From Aerococcaceae bacterium NML190073 (lineage in GTDB: Bacteria; Bacillota; Bacilli; Lactobacillales; Aerococcaceae), in assembly GCA_026131555.1 (NCBI GenBank), contig JAMXJH010000002.1, positions 124,001 to 188,000 of the forward strand: a stretch of 64,000 nucleotides of DNA, given 5' to 3'. A program made the translations under genes and the position numbers. Shown piece by piece: positions 27,379-35,391 of the stretch. How positions within the stretch are numbered: position 1 is the first letter of the stretch; the number at the start of each line of letters is the position of its first letter. The notes beneath the pieces were generated by a model. It did not search any database. It was not told the origin of the DNA and worked only from the letters and a program-made list of their open reading frames with translations.

Positions 27379-27825
27379 ATGCGAATAATTATCCAAAAAG
27401 CATTAGCGAGTTCTGTCACAATTGACGGCGAAACAGTGGGACAAATTGATAAAGGATTCGTCTTATTAGTTGGTGTTACACATGACGATACAGAAGCCGA
27501 TGTTCAATATTGCGCAAATAAAATTAGCAAAATGCGCCTTTTTGAAGATGAAGAAGGGAAAATTAATCTTTCCCTAGAGCAAGTGGGTGGGGAATTGCTG
27601 TCAATCAGCCAGTTTACGCTGTTTGCCAATACATCGAAAGGCAATCGTCCGAGCTTTATTGAAGCGGCGAAACCCGAACATGCAGAAAGGCTTTATCATC
27701 TGTTCAATGAACAATTGCGCAATCAAGGTTTTAAAGTTGCTACCGGCGAGTTCGGCGCAATGATGCAAGTACACATTGTAAATGACGGACCTGTAACAAT
27801 TCTATTGGATTCTAAGAATAAATAG
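27379..27825 (+). CDS. dtd: D-aminoacyl-tRNA deacylase
   Basis: This 148-residue DTD removes D-amino acids (and glycine from tRNA-Ala) from mischarged tRNA. The two active-site signatures are visible: SQFTLF (near 77-82) and the C-terminal NDGPVTI with the cross-subunit cis-Gly-Pro motif. The RNA-dependent proofreading role fits its place right after rel in a translation-stress pair. AAAGGA lies 11 bases upstream of the ATG. Confidence 0.95.
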   Translation: MRIIIQKALASSVTIDGETVGQIDKGFVLLVGVTHDDTEADVQYCANKISKMRLFEDEEGKINLSLEQVGGELLSISQFTLFANTSKGNRPSFIEAAKPEHAERLYHLFNEQLRNQGFKVATGEFGAMMQVHIVNDGPVTILLDSKNK

Positions 27826-27836
27826 GAGGAACTTTC

Positions 27837-28373
27837 ATGTTGGGTACAGCTTTCACAACAGAGCGCTTGTTATTGCGCCCATGGCAAAAAAATGATGCCG
27901 ACCGCTTATATGCAATAGCTAGTGATGAACGAGTGGGCTTACCTTGTGGTTGGCAGCCTCATCAAAGTATTGAAGAAAGTCGGCAAATTATTGAAACGAT
28001 TTTGTCTGAAGAGGGAACTTATGCGATTGTAGAGAGTGCGACGAATCAAGTTGTAGGAGCGTTCTCGTTGAGAGCAGAAGGCGCGAGCGATTTGGTGGAA
28101 GATGACGCGCATGAACGTGAAGTTGGGTTCTGGCTTGGTGTTGATTCTTGGGGAAAAGGTTATATCCCGGAGCTAGTAGCGCATGTAGCGGAGTATTTAT
28201 TTACCCAAACGCCGATTACCGCTTTATGGGCAGGCTATTTCGAGGGGAATGACAAGTCTAAGCGCGTTCAAGAAAAATGTGGCTTTCAGTCTGTCGGGAT
28301 TCGTGAGCAACATTATGTTCGACCACTTGATAAGTGTGTTACCCTCCATATCACACAATTAAAGAAAATATAA
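27837..28373 (+). CDS. RimJ/RimL-type GNAT acetyltransferase
   Basis: This 178-residue member of the acetyltransf_3 group has the N-terminal TERLLLRPWQKNDADRLYAIASDERV, the EVGFWLG...WGKGYIPELV motif (acetyl-CoA binding) and GNDKSKRVQEKCGF (N..S..V.EK.GF), all typical of RimJ/RimL-like enzymes that acetylate protein N-termini or small amines. Substrate is unknown. It starts 11 bases after dtd behind TAGGAGGAAC, so it is likely co-transcribed with rel-dtd. Confidence 0.85.
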   Translation: MLGTAFTTERLLLRPWQKNDADRLYAIASDERVGLPCGWQPHQSIEESRQIIETILSEEGTYAIVESATNQVVGAFSLRAEGASDLVEDDAHEREVGFWLGVDSWGKGYIPELVAHVAEYLFTQTPITALWAGYFEGNDKSKRVQEKCGFQSVGIREQHYVRPLDKCVTLHITQLKKI

Positions 28374-28381
28374 CACGAAAG

Positions 28382-28418
28382 GCGATAACTTCATCATGGG
28401 GTTGTCGTCTTATTTGTA
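28382..28418 (+). terminator. Probable terminator after the rel-dtd-GNAT unit
   Basis: CGATAAC...GTTGTCG stem followed by TCTTATTTG; the T tract is weak. Confidence 0.45.
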
Positions 28419-28452
28419 ACAGGTTATGAATGCGTTTTCTTTATAGGTGTGT

Positions 28453-28610
28453 TACAATGGAGGCAACTAACGATGTAAGGAAGGAGTGTGTCAGCAATAC
28501 CAATGCAGAATGCGGTAATGGCTTGTTGCGTCAGAATGCACATTGTCGGCTTGGATACGGAAAGAACCGCAATGTGTGACTAATCGAAACGACAGAAAGG
28601 AGCAAAAAAG
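28453..28610 (+). promoter_or_regulatory. PTS gene leader with hairpin
   Basis: TACAAT at 28453-28458 is a candidate -10, leaving a leader of about 145 bases. It contains a stem, CACATTG.CGG with CCG.CAATGTG, at about 28539-28578. No U-tract follows, so it is not a simple terminator. I do not match it to a known riboswitch or to a GlcT/RAT antiterminator target. Confidence 0.4.
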
Positions 28611-30110
28611 ATGTTCAAACTACTTCAAAAAATAGGTAAAGCGTTTATGTTGCCGATTGCTATTTTGCCGGCGGCGGGGTTATTGCTGGGGGTAGGGGGA
28701 GCCTTATCCAATCCGACAACTGTGTTGGCGTATCCGGTGTTGAATCATCCGGTGTTACAAGGAATCTTTCAGGTGATGGCGGCAGCGGGAAGTACAATCT
28801 TTGCGAATCTTGCGACCTTGTTATGTATTGGCTTGTGTATTGGCTTAGCGAAAAAAGATAAAGGAACTGCTGCGCTAGCCGGTTTTGTCGGCTATATTGT
28901 GATGACTGCAACGATTACGGCACTCATCCAAATCTTCAATCCGGAAGGAAATGCCATTGACACCGGAGTAATTGGGGCATTGGTAATCGGTTTAATTACA
29001 GTTAATTTCCATAATAAATATCACAACATACAGTTGCCACAAGCGTTAGGATTTTTTGGTGGGTCGCGGTTTGTGCCAATTATTACGTCATTAGTAGGGG
29101 TACTGGTCGGAGCATTCTTCTTCGTGATTTGGCCGCCATTCCAGAATTGGCTCATTTCAACGGGGGATTTTATTGCGGCAACCGGACCTGTCGGCACTTT
29201 TTTCTATGGATTTCTGATGCGGTTATGCGGTGCGGTCGGCTTACATCACATGATTTATCCGATGTTTTGGTATACTGAATTGGGTGGTGTCGCTACAATT
29301 AACGGCGAAACGATTGCCGGCGCACAAAAGATTTTCTTTGCGCAATTAGCAGACACAACACATACAGGTTTGTTTACAGAAGGAACGCGTTTCTTTGCCG
29401 GACGTTTTGCAACGATGATTTTCGGTTTGCCCGGTGCTTGCTTGGCAATGTATCGTTGTATTGACCCGCAAAAACGTAAAAAGTTCGGCGGTTTATTCTT
29501 AGGGGTGGCATTCACTTCGATTTTGACCGGGATTACTGAACCGATTGAGTTTATGTTTCTATTTGTGAATCCGTTGTTGTACGTTATCCATGCCTTTTTG
29601 GATGGGGTATCATTCTTTGTGGCGGATATTCTGAATATCTCTATTGGAAACACGTTTAGTGGCGGTGTCATTGACTTTACACTGTTCGGTATTTTGCAAG
29701 GAAATGATAAAACGAACTGGTTGCTCGTATTGCCGGTTGGCTTACTGTGGTTTGCCATTTATTATATGTTGTTCACTTGGTACATCAAGAAGTTCAATGT
29801 GTTGACACCGGGACGAGGCGATGAAGCATCGGAAGAAGAGGTGAAAGTAGCCTCAAAGGACTCCTTGAAAGAAGAGGCTTTAGTGATTATTGAAGCACTG
29901 GGTGGTTCGGCAAACATTGAAGATGTTGATGCCTGCATTACGCGATTACGTGTCAGCGTACATCAAGCAGCTATAGTTGATAAAGGCGCATTGAAGCAAC
30001 TCGGAGCAGTCGATGTGCTTGAAGTAGGCAACGGCATTCAAGCTATCTACGGGGCAAAAGCGATTTTGTACAAAAACATTATCAATGACACACTCGGCAT
30101 CGATGATTGA
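28611..30110 (+). CDS. PTS permease, glucose/GlcNAc-type IICB
   Basis: This 499-residue phosphotransferase sugar transporter has an N-terminal EIIC membrane domain (LLQKIGKAFMLPIAILPAAGLLLG through about residue 390, with the sugar-loop motif TGITEPIEFMFLF near 310) and a C-terminal EIIB domain with the phospho-cysteine C442 in DACITRLRV. A EIIA domain is absent, so EIIA must come from elsewhere. The GTRFFAGRFATMIFGLPGA region resembles glucose-type permeases of lactic acid bacteria. The exact sugar (glucose, maltose or N-acetylglucosamine) is not certain. Confidence 0.88.
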   Translation: MFKLLQKIGKAFMLPIAILPAAGLLLGVGGALSNPTTVLAYPVLNHPVLQGIFQVMAAAGSTIFANLATLLCIGLCIGLAKKDKGTAALAGFVGYIVMTATITALIQIFNPEGNAIDTGVIGALVIGLITVNFHNKYHNIQLPQALGFFGGSRFVPIITSLVGVLVGAFFFVIWPPFQNWLISTGDFIAATGPVGTFFYGFLMRLCGAVGLHHMIYPMFWYTELGGVATINGETIAGAQKIFFAQLADTTHTGLFTEGTRFFAGRFATMIFGLPGACLAMYRCIDPQKRKKFGGLFLGVAFTSILTGITEPIEFMFLFVNPLLYVIHAFLDGVSFFVADILNISIGNTFSGGVIDFTLFGILQGNDKTNWLLVLPVGLLWFAIYYMLFTWYIKKFNVLTPGRGDEASEEEVKVASKDSLKEEALVIIEALGGSANIEDVDACITRLRVSVHQAAIVDKGALKQLGAVDVLEVGNGIQAIYGAKAILYKNIINDTLGIDD

Positions 30111-30134
30111 TAATTGAGTGACGATACAAAAAAA

Positions 30135-30172
30135 TGTACCCTGAGAGATCGATTCTCACAGGGTACATTTGT
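30135..30172. terminator. Bidirectional terminator
   Basis: TGTACCCTGAGA pairs with TCTC.CAGGGTACA between the convergent PTS and amidase genes. Confidence 0.75.
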
Positions 30173-30176
30173 ATGT

Positions 30177-31550
30177 TTATTGCGTACTGTGTGATTGGAT
30201 AAAATATTGTTCCAACCCGACGACAATCGCTTTGGCGACAGAGCGTTGATAATCTTCTGTTCGTAGCACTTCAATGTCTTGAAGATTGCTCATGTAACCT
30301 AATTCGAGCAGAACACTCGGACGGTCATTTTCTCTTAAGACAAGGTAATTGCCGAACAGGACGCCATTGTTATGCATCTTGGAAAGTTTAGCAATCTCAT
30401 GGTTGACACTATTAGCGAGTAAAGTGTCTGCCTCATGATAATAATAAGTAGTTGTTCCGGACCAGTCATCTTGAAGTGCGCGGTCGTAATGGACACTGAT
30501 AAAGGCATCCGCTTGTTGCGCTTCACTCAAGGCAACGCGGTCTTCAAGGGCTACCGTGGAGTCATCGGCACGTGTCAAAATAACCGTTGCCCCTTTTGCT
30601 TCGAGCGCTTCTTTGATGAGCAGTGTCGTGGATAGAGCAACTTGTTTCTCTTCGGTATACGGTTCTTCGTGCACGGCACCACCGTCTTCGCCGCCGTGAC
30701 CGGCATCGAGTACGATGACGGCTTGGCTCAATGATTTGGCATTCGGTTTGTCGATATGGTTGAGAGAGGCCTTTTCCAAGGCGACATTGCGGCTTTCCAG
30801 GTAACCGCGTGTGCCGCGATCGTCTTCCGATAGATAGAAATCCGTTCCGTCTTCACCCTGTACTTCGCTAATGAACTTGAAGCGTTGCCCCAAATCCACC
30901 GTGTAGAGAATATCGCTATCCACACTCGCCTGTGCCAAAAAGGCCTGGTTACTTGCGCGGACTTGCAACATGTCAACGGACGCTTCCAGCTGCGTGTCGT
31001 CTGTCAGGGTAGGCGACTCTCTCCGGTTCACCAATAAAGCAATTCGAGTGCGAATGTAGCCGGCTTGTTGATTGAACATCACTTTAATCCAGCCATTAGT
31101 TTCCGATACGACAGTCACTTCGTCACCGATATTCAAAGTGCCGATAGCTTGACCGGTTTCGTTCATTTCTTGATAGACGGGCGTATCCACTAGAATTTGA
31201 GCAGCTAATTTCTGATCGCTGATTAAAGCCGCGTCCTCAATAAACCATTTCGCTACCCAACCTTCATGAAGACCATTAGCGCGAACCTTGTACCAACCGG
31301 CTTGCTCACGGAGTATGTAGATGTCTTGTTGAGCAGGGAGTGTTGCAATCGCCGTACTATTAGTAGCCGGCTGATGTCGCAAAACGACGTCCGGTTTGTT
31401 GAGCGTTATTTTTCCACTGGAGCGTAAAGCATTCAGACTGAGCGCCCCGATGCCCAGCATGCAGACAGTGATTGCCAGCGGAAAATAGCGTCGTGACAGC
31501 AATAAACGGTATAAATATGTCAGCAGTTGAATAAGGTTCACCTCCTCCAT
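30177..31550 (-). CDS. Membrane-anchored N-acetylmuramoyl-L-alanine amidase with SH3 repeats
   Basis: This cell-wall hydrolase of up to 457 residues cuts the amide between muramic acid and the stem peptide. A membrane segment (about 23-42) is followed by three bacterial SH3-like modules (about 48-105, 117-175, 188-260) and an Amidase_3 zinc domain from about 275. Catalytic motifs are VLDAGHGGEDGG (zinc H), EEKQVALS (zinc E), SVHYD (zinc H) and LLELGYMSN (catalytic E). The start is uncertain: ATG 31550 has no upstream site, while GGAGGAGGTG lies just inside the frame and points to a non-ATG start (ATT or CTG, 31532-31521). It is divergent from the DUF1643 gene. Confidence 0.88.
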   Translation of the reverse strand: MEEVNLIQLLTYLYRLLLSRRYFPLAITVCMLGIGALSLNALRSSGKITLNKPDVVLRHQPATNSTAIATLPAQQDIYILREQAGWYKVRANGLHEGWVAKWFIEDAALISDQKLAAQILVDTPVYQEMNETGQAIGTLNIGDEVTVVSETNGWIKVMFNQQAGYIRTRIALLVNRRESPTLTDDTQLEASVDMLQVRASNQAFLAQASVDSDILYTVDLGQRFKFISEVQGEDGTDFYLSEDDRGTRGYLESRNVALEKASLNHIDKPNAKSLSQAVIVLDAGHGGEDGGAVHEEPYTEEKQVALSTTLLIKEALEAKGATVILTRADDSTVALEDRVALSEAQQADAFISVHYDRALQDDWSGTTTYYYHEADTLLANSVNHEIAKLSKMHNNGVLFGNYLVLRENDRPSVLLELGYMSNLQDIEVLRTEDYQRSVAKAIVVGLEQYFIQSHSTQ

Positions 31551-31566
31551 GTCAATTCACAAGGCT

Positions 31567-31595
31567 ATTATAGCGGTGTTACTACAACCTTTCAA
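31567..31595 (-). promoter_or_regulatory. Amidase promoter
   Basis: On the - strand TTGAAA, 17 bp, TATAAT: a near-consensus promoter. The start site should lie about 10 bases before ATG 31550. Confidence 0.75.
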
Positions 31596-31703
31596 TATGA
31601 TTGCTCATTGTTACAAAAGGATAACCTTGTTGATACATAGTTGAAAAGAGGCGCAATCCGCTACGAGTACTGAATCAAAAGGTGACATTCCGTTTCCGCC
31701 CTG

Positions 31704-31732
31704 TTGTCTACCATCGTCCGTCATGATACACT
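31704..31732 (+). promoter_or_regulatory. Promoter of DUF1643 gene and possibly CRISPR array 2
   Basis: TTGTCT (31704-31709), 17 bp, TACACT (31727-31732), with TGA just before the -10 as an extension. Confidence 0.7.
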
Positions 31733-31773
31733 TATGTGCGTGAGGAGAATAGAAGGTGTCAGGAGGAGGTACC

Positions 31774-32325
31774 ATGGTAAGTAAGATAACGACAGTCAGA
31801 CCGAAGTATCCGGTTGGTCAGGAGCCGACGATTTGCATTCCGACAACATATAGCGAACATCACCGCTTTTTGTTAGGGAGATTGGGAGCGAATCCGCTCG
31901 TGGCGGTGTGTATGAATCCTTCGGCGGCGAGCGAGGCATATAGTGACCGTACGATTAACCGCATTATTACCGCAAGCGAGCGGCTCGGCAAGGACGGTTG
32001 GATTGTGGTCAATGTTTATCCCGAACGTGCGACGAATGCCGCACTACTCGAACAATTCAATCCCGCCTTAGCAGAACAAAATTGCGCTATTATTATTGAT
32101 TTCTTACAAGCGAACCGGATTGACGAAGTCTGGGGAGCGTGGGGTGACCTACATTATGCACCTCTAGTTGAAGGCAAGCAAATGCTGTTGGCGGCATTGA
32201 AGCAACATCACATTAAAATTTATCATTTCGCTTCCTTATCGAAAGCAGGCGAACCGCGTCACCCGCTGTCGCGCGCCGAGAAATTGAACCTGAGTGAAGC
32301 AGGTAAAGTCTATCTGGATTACTGA
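31774..32325 (+). CDS. DUF1643 family protein
   Basis: This 183-residue protein matches the DUF1643 pattern: MNPSAASEAYSDRTINRI (the family's NPS.A....D.T..R signature), the DGWIVVNVYPERAT strand, EVWGAWGD and the C-terminal GEPRHPLS. Function is unknown in the family. ATG 31774 is chosen behind AGGAGGAGG; an earlier in-frame GTG overlaps that site. The stop codon is only 4 bases from the truncated first repeat of CRISPR array 2, so this gene's transcript probably continues into the array. Confidence 0.82.
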   Translation: MVSKITTVRPKYPVGQEPTICIPTTYSEHHRFLLGRLGANPLVAVCMNPSAASEAYSDRTINRIITASERLGKDGWIVVNVYPERATNAALLEQFNPALAEQNCAIIIDFLQANRIDEVWGAWGDLHYAPLVEGKQMLLAALKQHHIKIYHFASLSKAGEPRHPLSRAEKLNLSEAGKVYLDY

Positions 32326-32329
32326 CAAG

Positions 32330-32530
32330 GTTATTTTGAATGAGTGTCCAACGTAAATTTTTACAATAAGTTTCATACGCTCGTTTTAGAGTCATGTTAT
32401 TTTGAATGAGTGTCCAACTTGTATGCTCATTGTAATAACCAACGCTTAGTTTTAGAGTCATGTTATTTTGAATGAGTGTCCAACCGTAGTAAAACAGCCT
32501 CACTCTTCGGAGTGGTTTTAGAGTCATGTT
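32330..32530 (+). CRISPR. CRISPR array 2: orphan fragment, 3 spacers
   Basis: It has the same repeat and orientation as array 1. The first repeat is 5'-truncated (32330-32352, nt 14-36). Full repeats are at 32383-32418 and 32449-32484. The last repeat is 3'-truncated (32515-32530, nt 1-16) and runs into the leader of the next gene. Three spacers of 30 bases lie at 32353, 32419 and 32485. There is no leader-anchoring sequence and no cas gene nearby, so new spacers are unlikely to be added. Each spacer still has at least 16 nt of repeat on its 3' side for tracrRNA pairing. Confidence 0.97.
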
Positions 32531-32579
32531 GAAAGTGAAGATTTTTTGTAGGGAAAATAATTATGATAGGAGATTGGCG

Positions 32580-33185
32580 ATGAAGTATTTAGATGAGTAT
32601 ATATCCTTTGACTTGGAATTTAACACAGTGGATAAAGTAAGGCATATTCTGCAAGTGTCTGCTGTCAAATATCAGAACGGTAAAGAAGTCGGACAATTTG
32701 ATTCATTTGTGCATTCCGAAGTGCCCATTAAGAGTTTCATTACCGGCTTGACCGGAATTACACCTGCGACAATCCGTCAAGCTCCGCCCCTTGAAGAAGT
32801 GCTTCAACAGTTCCAAGCATTTATTCAAGATACACCATTGATTGGTTACAATGCGATAAAGAGTGACGTGCCTTTGTTACAAGAGAAAGGCTTTGACGTG
32901 TCTGAACAATATGCTTTGGACATTTATCATTTAGTACGAGAGAAACGCCACGTCTATTTCAACGGCATTAGCCAGCTCAGCTTAAAGGCGGTTGCCGATT
33001 ATTTGAAGATTAAAGGACGTGGACATAATAGCCTTGAAGATGCGCGTATGACCGCTCTGGTTTACGAGCAGTTAATGGATTATGAGCGCAACAAAGACTA
33101 TCTAGTGGAACATACGCAAGAAGTCATCGTCAATAATCCCTTTGCCAGCCTAGGGTTGGCAGATTTATTTGAAGGTGACAATTAA
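32580..33185 (+). CDS. DnaQ-type 3'-5' exonuclease
   Basis: This 201-residue DEDDh exonuclease has Exo I SFDLEFN (D/E near 9-11), Exo II GYNAIKSDVPLL (D near 103) and Exo III GRGHNSLEDARMTA (H and D near 160-166). It is similar to the proofreading epsilon-like exonucleases of Gram-positive bacteria. The start is ATG 32580 behind AGGAGAT; the longer frame would start inside the truncated repeat of array 2. It has no clear promoter of its own and may be read from the DUF1643/array transcript. Confidence 0.85.
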   Translation: MKYLDEYISFDLEFNTVDKVRHILQVSAVKYQNGKEVGQFDSFVHSEVPIKSFITGLTGITPATIRQAPPLEEVLQQFQAFIQDTPLIGYNAIKSDVPLLQEKGFDVSEQYALDIYHLVREKRHVYFNGISQLSLKAVADYLKIKGRGHNSLEDARMTALVYEQLMDYERNKDYLVEHTQEVIVNNPFASLGLADLFEGDN

Positions 33186-33221
33186 CGCCATCATTGTACA
33201 AGTCTTATATAATCACACCTT

Positions 33222-33264
33222 CATCAGAAAAACGGTTGAAATCATCGTTTTTCTGATGTTTTTG
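33222..33264 (+). terminator. Terminator after the exonuclease gene
   Basis: CATCAGAAAAACG pairs perfectly with CGTTTTTCTGATG, followed by TTTTTG. A TATAAT at 33268-33273 for the next gene begins right after it. Confidence 0.9.
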
Positions 33265-33336
33265 TATTATAATGGGGGTGGAGCCGTCAGAAGTCGATAC
33301 GAGCGGTTCGATTTAGATAAGATGAGAGGTAACTGA

Positions 33337-34098
33337 ATGAAATTATCAACGTGGAATGTGAATGGTATTCGTTCCGTTCTCAATAAAGGTGCATTACAGG
33401 CTTATTTGGCGGAGGCGCAACCGGATATTTTGTGCTTGCAGGAAACCAAGGCGCTACCAGCGCAAGTCGAGTACGACTTTGAGGCAGAGGGCTACCATAT
33501 TTATTGGAATTCGGCGGTCAAGAAGGGATATTCCGGTACGGCGATTTTGACCAAAAAAGTACCGCTCTCGGTGACGTACGGTATCGGGATTGAAGTGCAC
33601 GACCAAGAAGGGCGTGTCATTACTGCTGAGTTTGCCGAGTATTATTTAGTAACAGTTTACACGCCGAATGCTAAGCGCGACTTATCCCGTTTGGCGTATC
33701 GCCAACAATGGGAAGATGACTTCTTGGCGTACATTGAAGCGCTTAATGCGCAGAAACCGGTTGTGTTCTGTGGCGACTTGAATGTGGCGCATACGGAAAT
33801 TGACTTGGCGAATCCGAAGACGAACACGCAGAACGCCGGCTTTACAATGGAAGAACGTGCGAAATTCAGTCAAGTGGTAGCAGCCGGTTACACGGATGCT
33901 TTTCGTTACAAATATCCTGAGGTCATCGGGGCATACACTTGGTGGAGTTACATGGCGAAAGCGCGCGAGCGAAATATCGGCTGGAGAATCGACTACTTTG
34001 TCGTATCGCAACGCTACGCACCGCAGATTAAAGAAGTGGTGATTCGCGACGACGTCATGGGGTCGGATCATTGTCCGGTAGAGTTATACTTAATGTAA
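33337..34098 (+). CDS. exoA: Exodeoxyribonuclease III / AP endonuclease
   Basis: This 253-residue EEP-family DNA repair enzyme incises abasic sites and removes 3' blocks. Motifs are [10 protein letters not shown] (N7), CLQETK (metal E34), VYTPNA (Tyr), [13 protein letters not shown] (D/N pair near 148-150), TWWSY and the C-terminal GSDHCPVEL (D/H). The length matches B. subtilis ExoA. AGAGGT precedes the ATG. TATAAT at 33268-33273 is the probable -10, directly behind the upstream terminator. Confidence 0.94.
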   Translation: MKLSTWNVNGIRSVLNKGALQAYLAEAQPDILCLQETKALPAQVEYDFEAEGYHIYWNSAVKKGYSGTAILTKKVPLSVTYGIGIEVHDQEGRVITAEFAEYYLVTVYTPNAKRDLSRLAYRQQWEDDFLAYIEALNAQKPVVFCGDLNVAHTEIDLANPKTNTQNAGFTMEERAKFSQVVAAGYTDAFRYKYPEVIGAYTWWSYMAKARERNIGWRIDYFVVSQRYAPQIKEVVIRDDVMGSDHCPVELYLM

Positions 34099-34130
34099 GA
34101 TGAATGTTTAGGTAAAAAGGGGGATGAAAC

Positions 34131-35069
34131 ATGAAGACGGATAATATGCGAGAGAGTAAACATGTAGAGGATCGCCGCGGACAAAGTCATTCGGGCGGGC
34201 GAGGCGGTGGCTATCGTCGTTCCGGTATGGGCGGTTCGGGAATGATGGGTAATTTATTGTTGCAATTACTAATGTCACGTGGTGGCGGTAAGTGGTTATT
34301 AATTGTGGGGATATTATTCTTGTTGGTAAATGGTGGATTAGGAAGCTTTGATAATATCTTTGTGAATGATTCCAACTATTCGACGCCGGCGACAACGTCC
34401 ACGAATCAACCGTCAAGCACATCGCAAAGCGAAGAAGCGAAGTTTCTGAGTAAAGTATTGGCGAGTACAGAGGATTTCTGGACACAGAAATTCAAAGAGC
34501 AGGGATTAACATATAATCCACCGAAGCTAGTCTTGTATTCTCATAGTACACCGACGAACGGGTGTGGTATCGGGTCAGCGAATGCCGGTCCTTTCTACTG
34601 CCCGGCAGACCGTAAAGTGTATATTGATTTGAGTTTCTATCGGGATTTGACAACGAAATATCGTGCTTCCGGTGACTTTGCGATGGCGTATGTATTGGCG
34701 CATGAGGTTGGGCATCACGTTCAGAATGAACTCGGTACAATGGATAAGTACCACCAGGCAAGGCGTCGCCTTTCCGAAAAAGAAGCCAACAAGCTCAATG
34801 TTCGCTTGGAGTTACAAGCCGATTATTACGCAGGTGCTTGGGCGAAGTATGTAGACGGACAAGGTTTGCTTGATGTCGGTGACATCGAAGAAGCTATGGC
34901 AGCCGCCCACGCTGTCGGGGATGACACCTTACAAGAACAAGCCTACGGTAGAACCGTGCCCGATAGTTTCACCCATGGTACATCAGAACAGCGCCGTTAT
35001 TGGTTTGACCGTGGCTATCAATACGGCGACTTCGAACATGGCAACACATTCGAACAAGGCGCGTATTAA
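34131..35069 (+). CDS. Neutral zinc metallopeptidase, YpfJ family
   Basis: This 312-residue protein has a glycine/arginine-rich cytoplasmic N-terminus (SGGRGGGYRRSGMGGSGMMG), one membrane helix (about 58-76) and an external zinc peptidase domain. The HEVGHHVQ motif at 191-198 is the zinc site, and ELQADYYAGAWA near 225-236 provides the third ligand. The CGIGSANAGPFYCPADRKVYIDLSFY segment with two cysteines is typical of the family. Substrate is unknown. GGGGGATGAAACATG gives the start. It ends at a terminator. Confidence 0.88.
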   Translation: MKTDNMRESKHVEDRRGQSHSGGRGGGYRRSGMGGSGMMGNLLLQLLMSRGGGKWLLIVGILFLLVNGGLGSFDNIFVNDSNYSTPATTSTNQPSSTSQSEEAKFLSKVLASTEDFWTQKFKEQGLTYNPPKLVLYSHSTPTNGCGIGSANAGPFYCPADRKVYIDLSFYRDLTTKYRASGDFAMAYVLAHEVGHHVQNELGTMDKYHQARRRLSEKEANKLNVRLELQADYYAGAWAKYVDGQGLLDVGDIEEAMAAAHAVGDDTLQEQAYGRTVPDSFTHGTSEQRRYWFDRGYQYGDFEHGNTFEQGAY

Positions 35070-35088
35070 AAAACTGCACAAAGTATTT

Positions 35089-35120
35089 GAAGTTCTCTAG
35101 CAATAGAGAGCTTCTTTTTT
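35089..35120 (+). terminator. Terminator of the zinc peptidase gene
   Basis: GAAG.TCTCTA and TAGAGA.CTTC stem followed by TTTTTT. Confidence 0.85.
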
Positions 35121-35163
35121 GTGCAAAGATACATCGCTGGTCTGATGTGTCTAGTCATATTGC

Positions 35164-35391
35164 TGGTATAATAATAATCAAGACGTACGCAACAGTACGT
35201 CACATTAACAGGAATTCTCCAGTTAGGAATTCAGACAAAGGGAGGTGGAATAAGTAGATGACTGAACGCTCGGCAATTAACGAGTAAGGGCGCACACTGG
35301 TAGCGCACAGTTTAGAACATCGAATCAGGTATAACGGGGAGTTATTCTATTGTTAATGTATTTTTTATTATATTTTTAGGAGGATAATATC
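35164..35391 (+). promoter_or_regulatory. CsbD gene promoter and long structured leader
   Basis: TGGTATAAT (35164-35172) is an extended -10. The leader of about 210 bases contains an inverted repeat, GACGTAC...GTACGTC (about 35181-35200), two GGAATTC copies and a short frame with a very good AGGGAGGTGG site. The gene's own AGGAGG lies at 35381-35386. No known riboswitch is recognised. Confidence 0.45.
35258..35287 (+). CDS. Possible 9-residue leader peptide
   Basis: ATG at 35258 reads MTERSAINE then TAA, 10 bases after AGGGAGGTGG, a stronger site than many genes here have. It precedes the CsbD gene in the same transcript. It could be a translated uORF or a chance pairing. Confidence 0.3.
   Translation: MTERSAINE

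Noticed and set aside
28457-28578. A 40-codon frame in the PTS leader starting at ATG 28457
   Set aside because: The ATG overlaps the -10 element and has no ribosome site.
21345-32329. A transposon or genomic island filling the gap between the two array parts
   Set aside because: No transposase, integrase, tRNA or terminal inverted repeat; ends do not match; genes such as rel and dtd are core genes. The 8-bp overlap is recorded as a finding but the mechanism is left open.
35309-35331. A sigma-B type promoter (GTTTAG...AGGTAT) before the CsbD gene
   Set aside because: The spacer is only 11 bases and the -10 departs from GGGTAT; Lactobacillales generally lack sigma-B.
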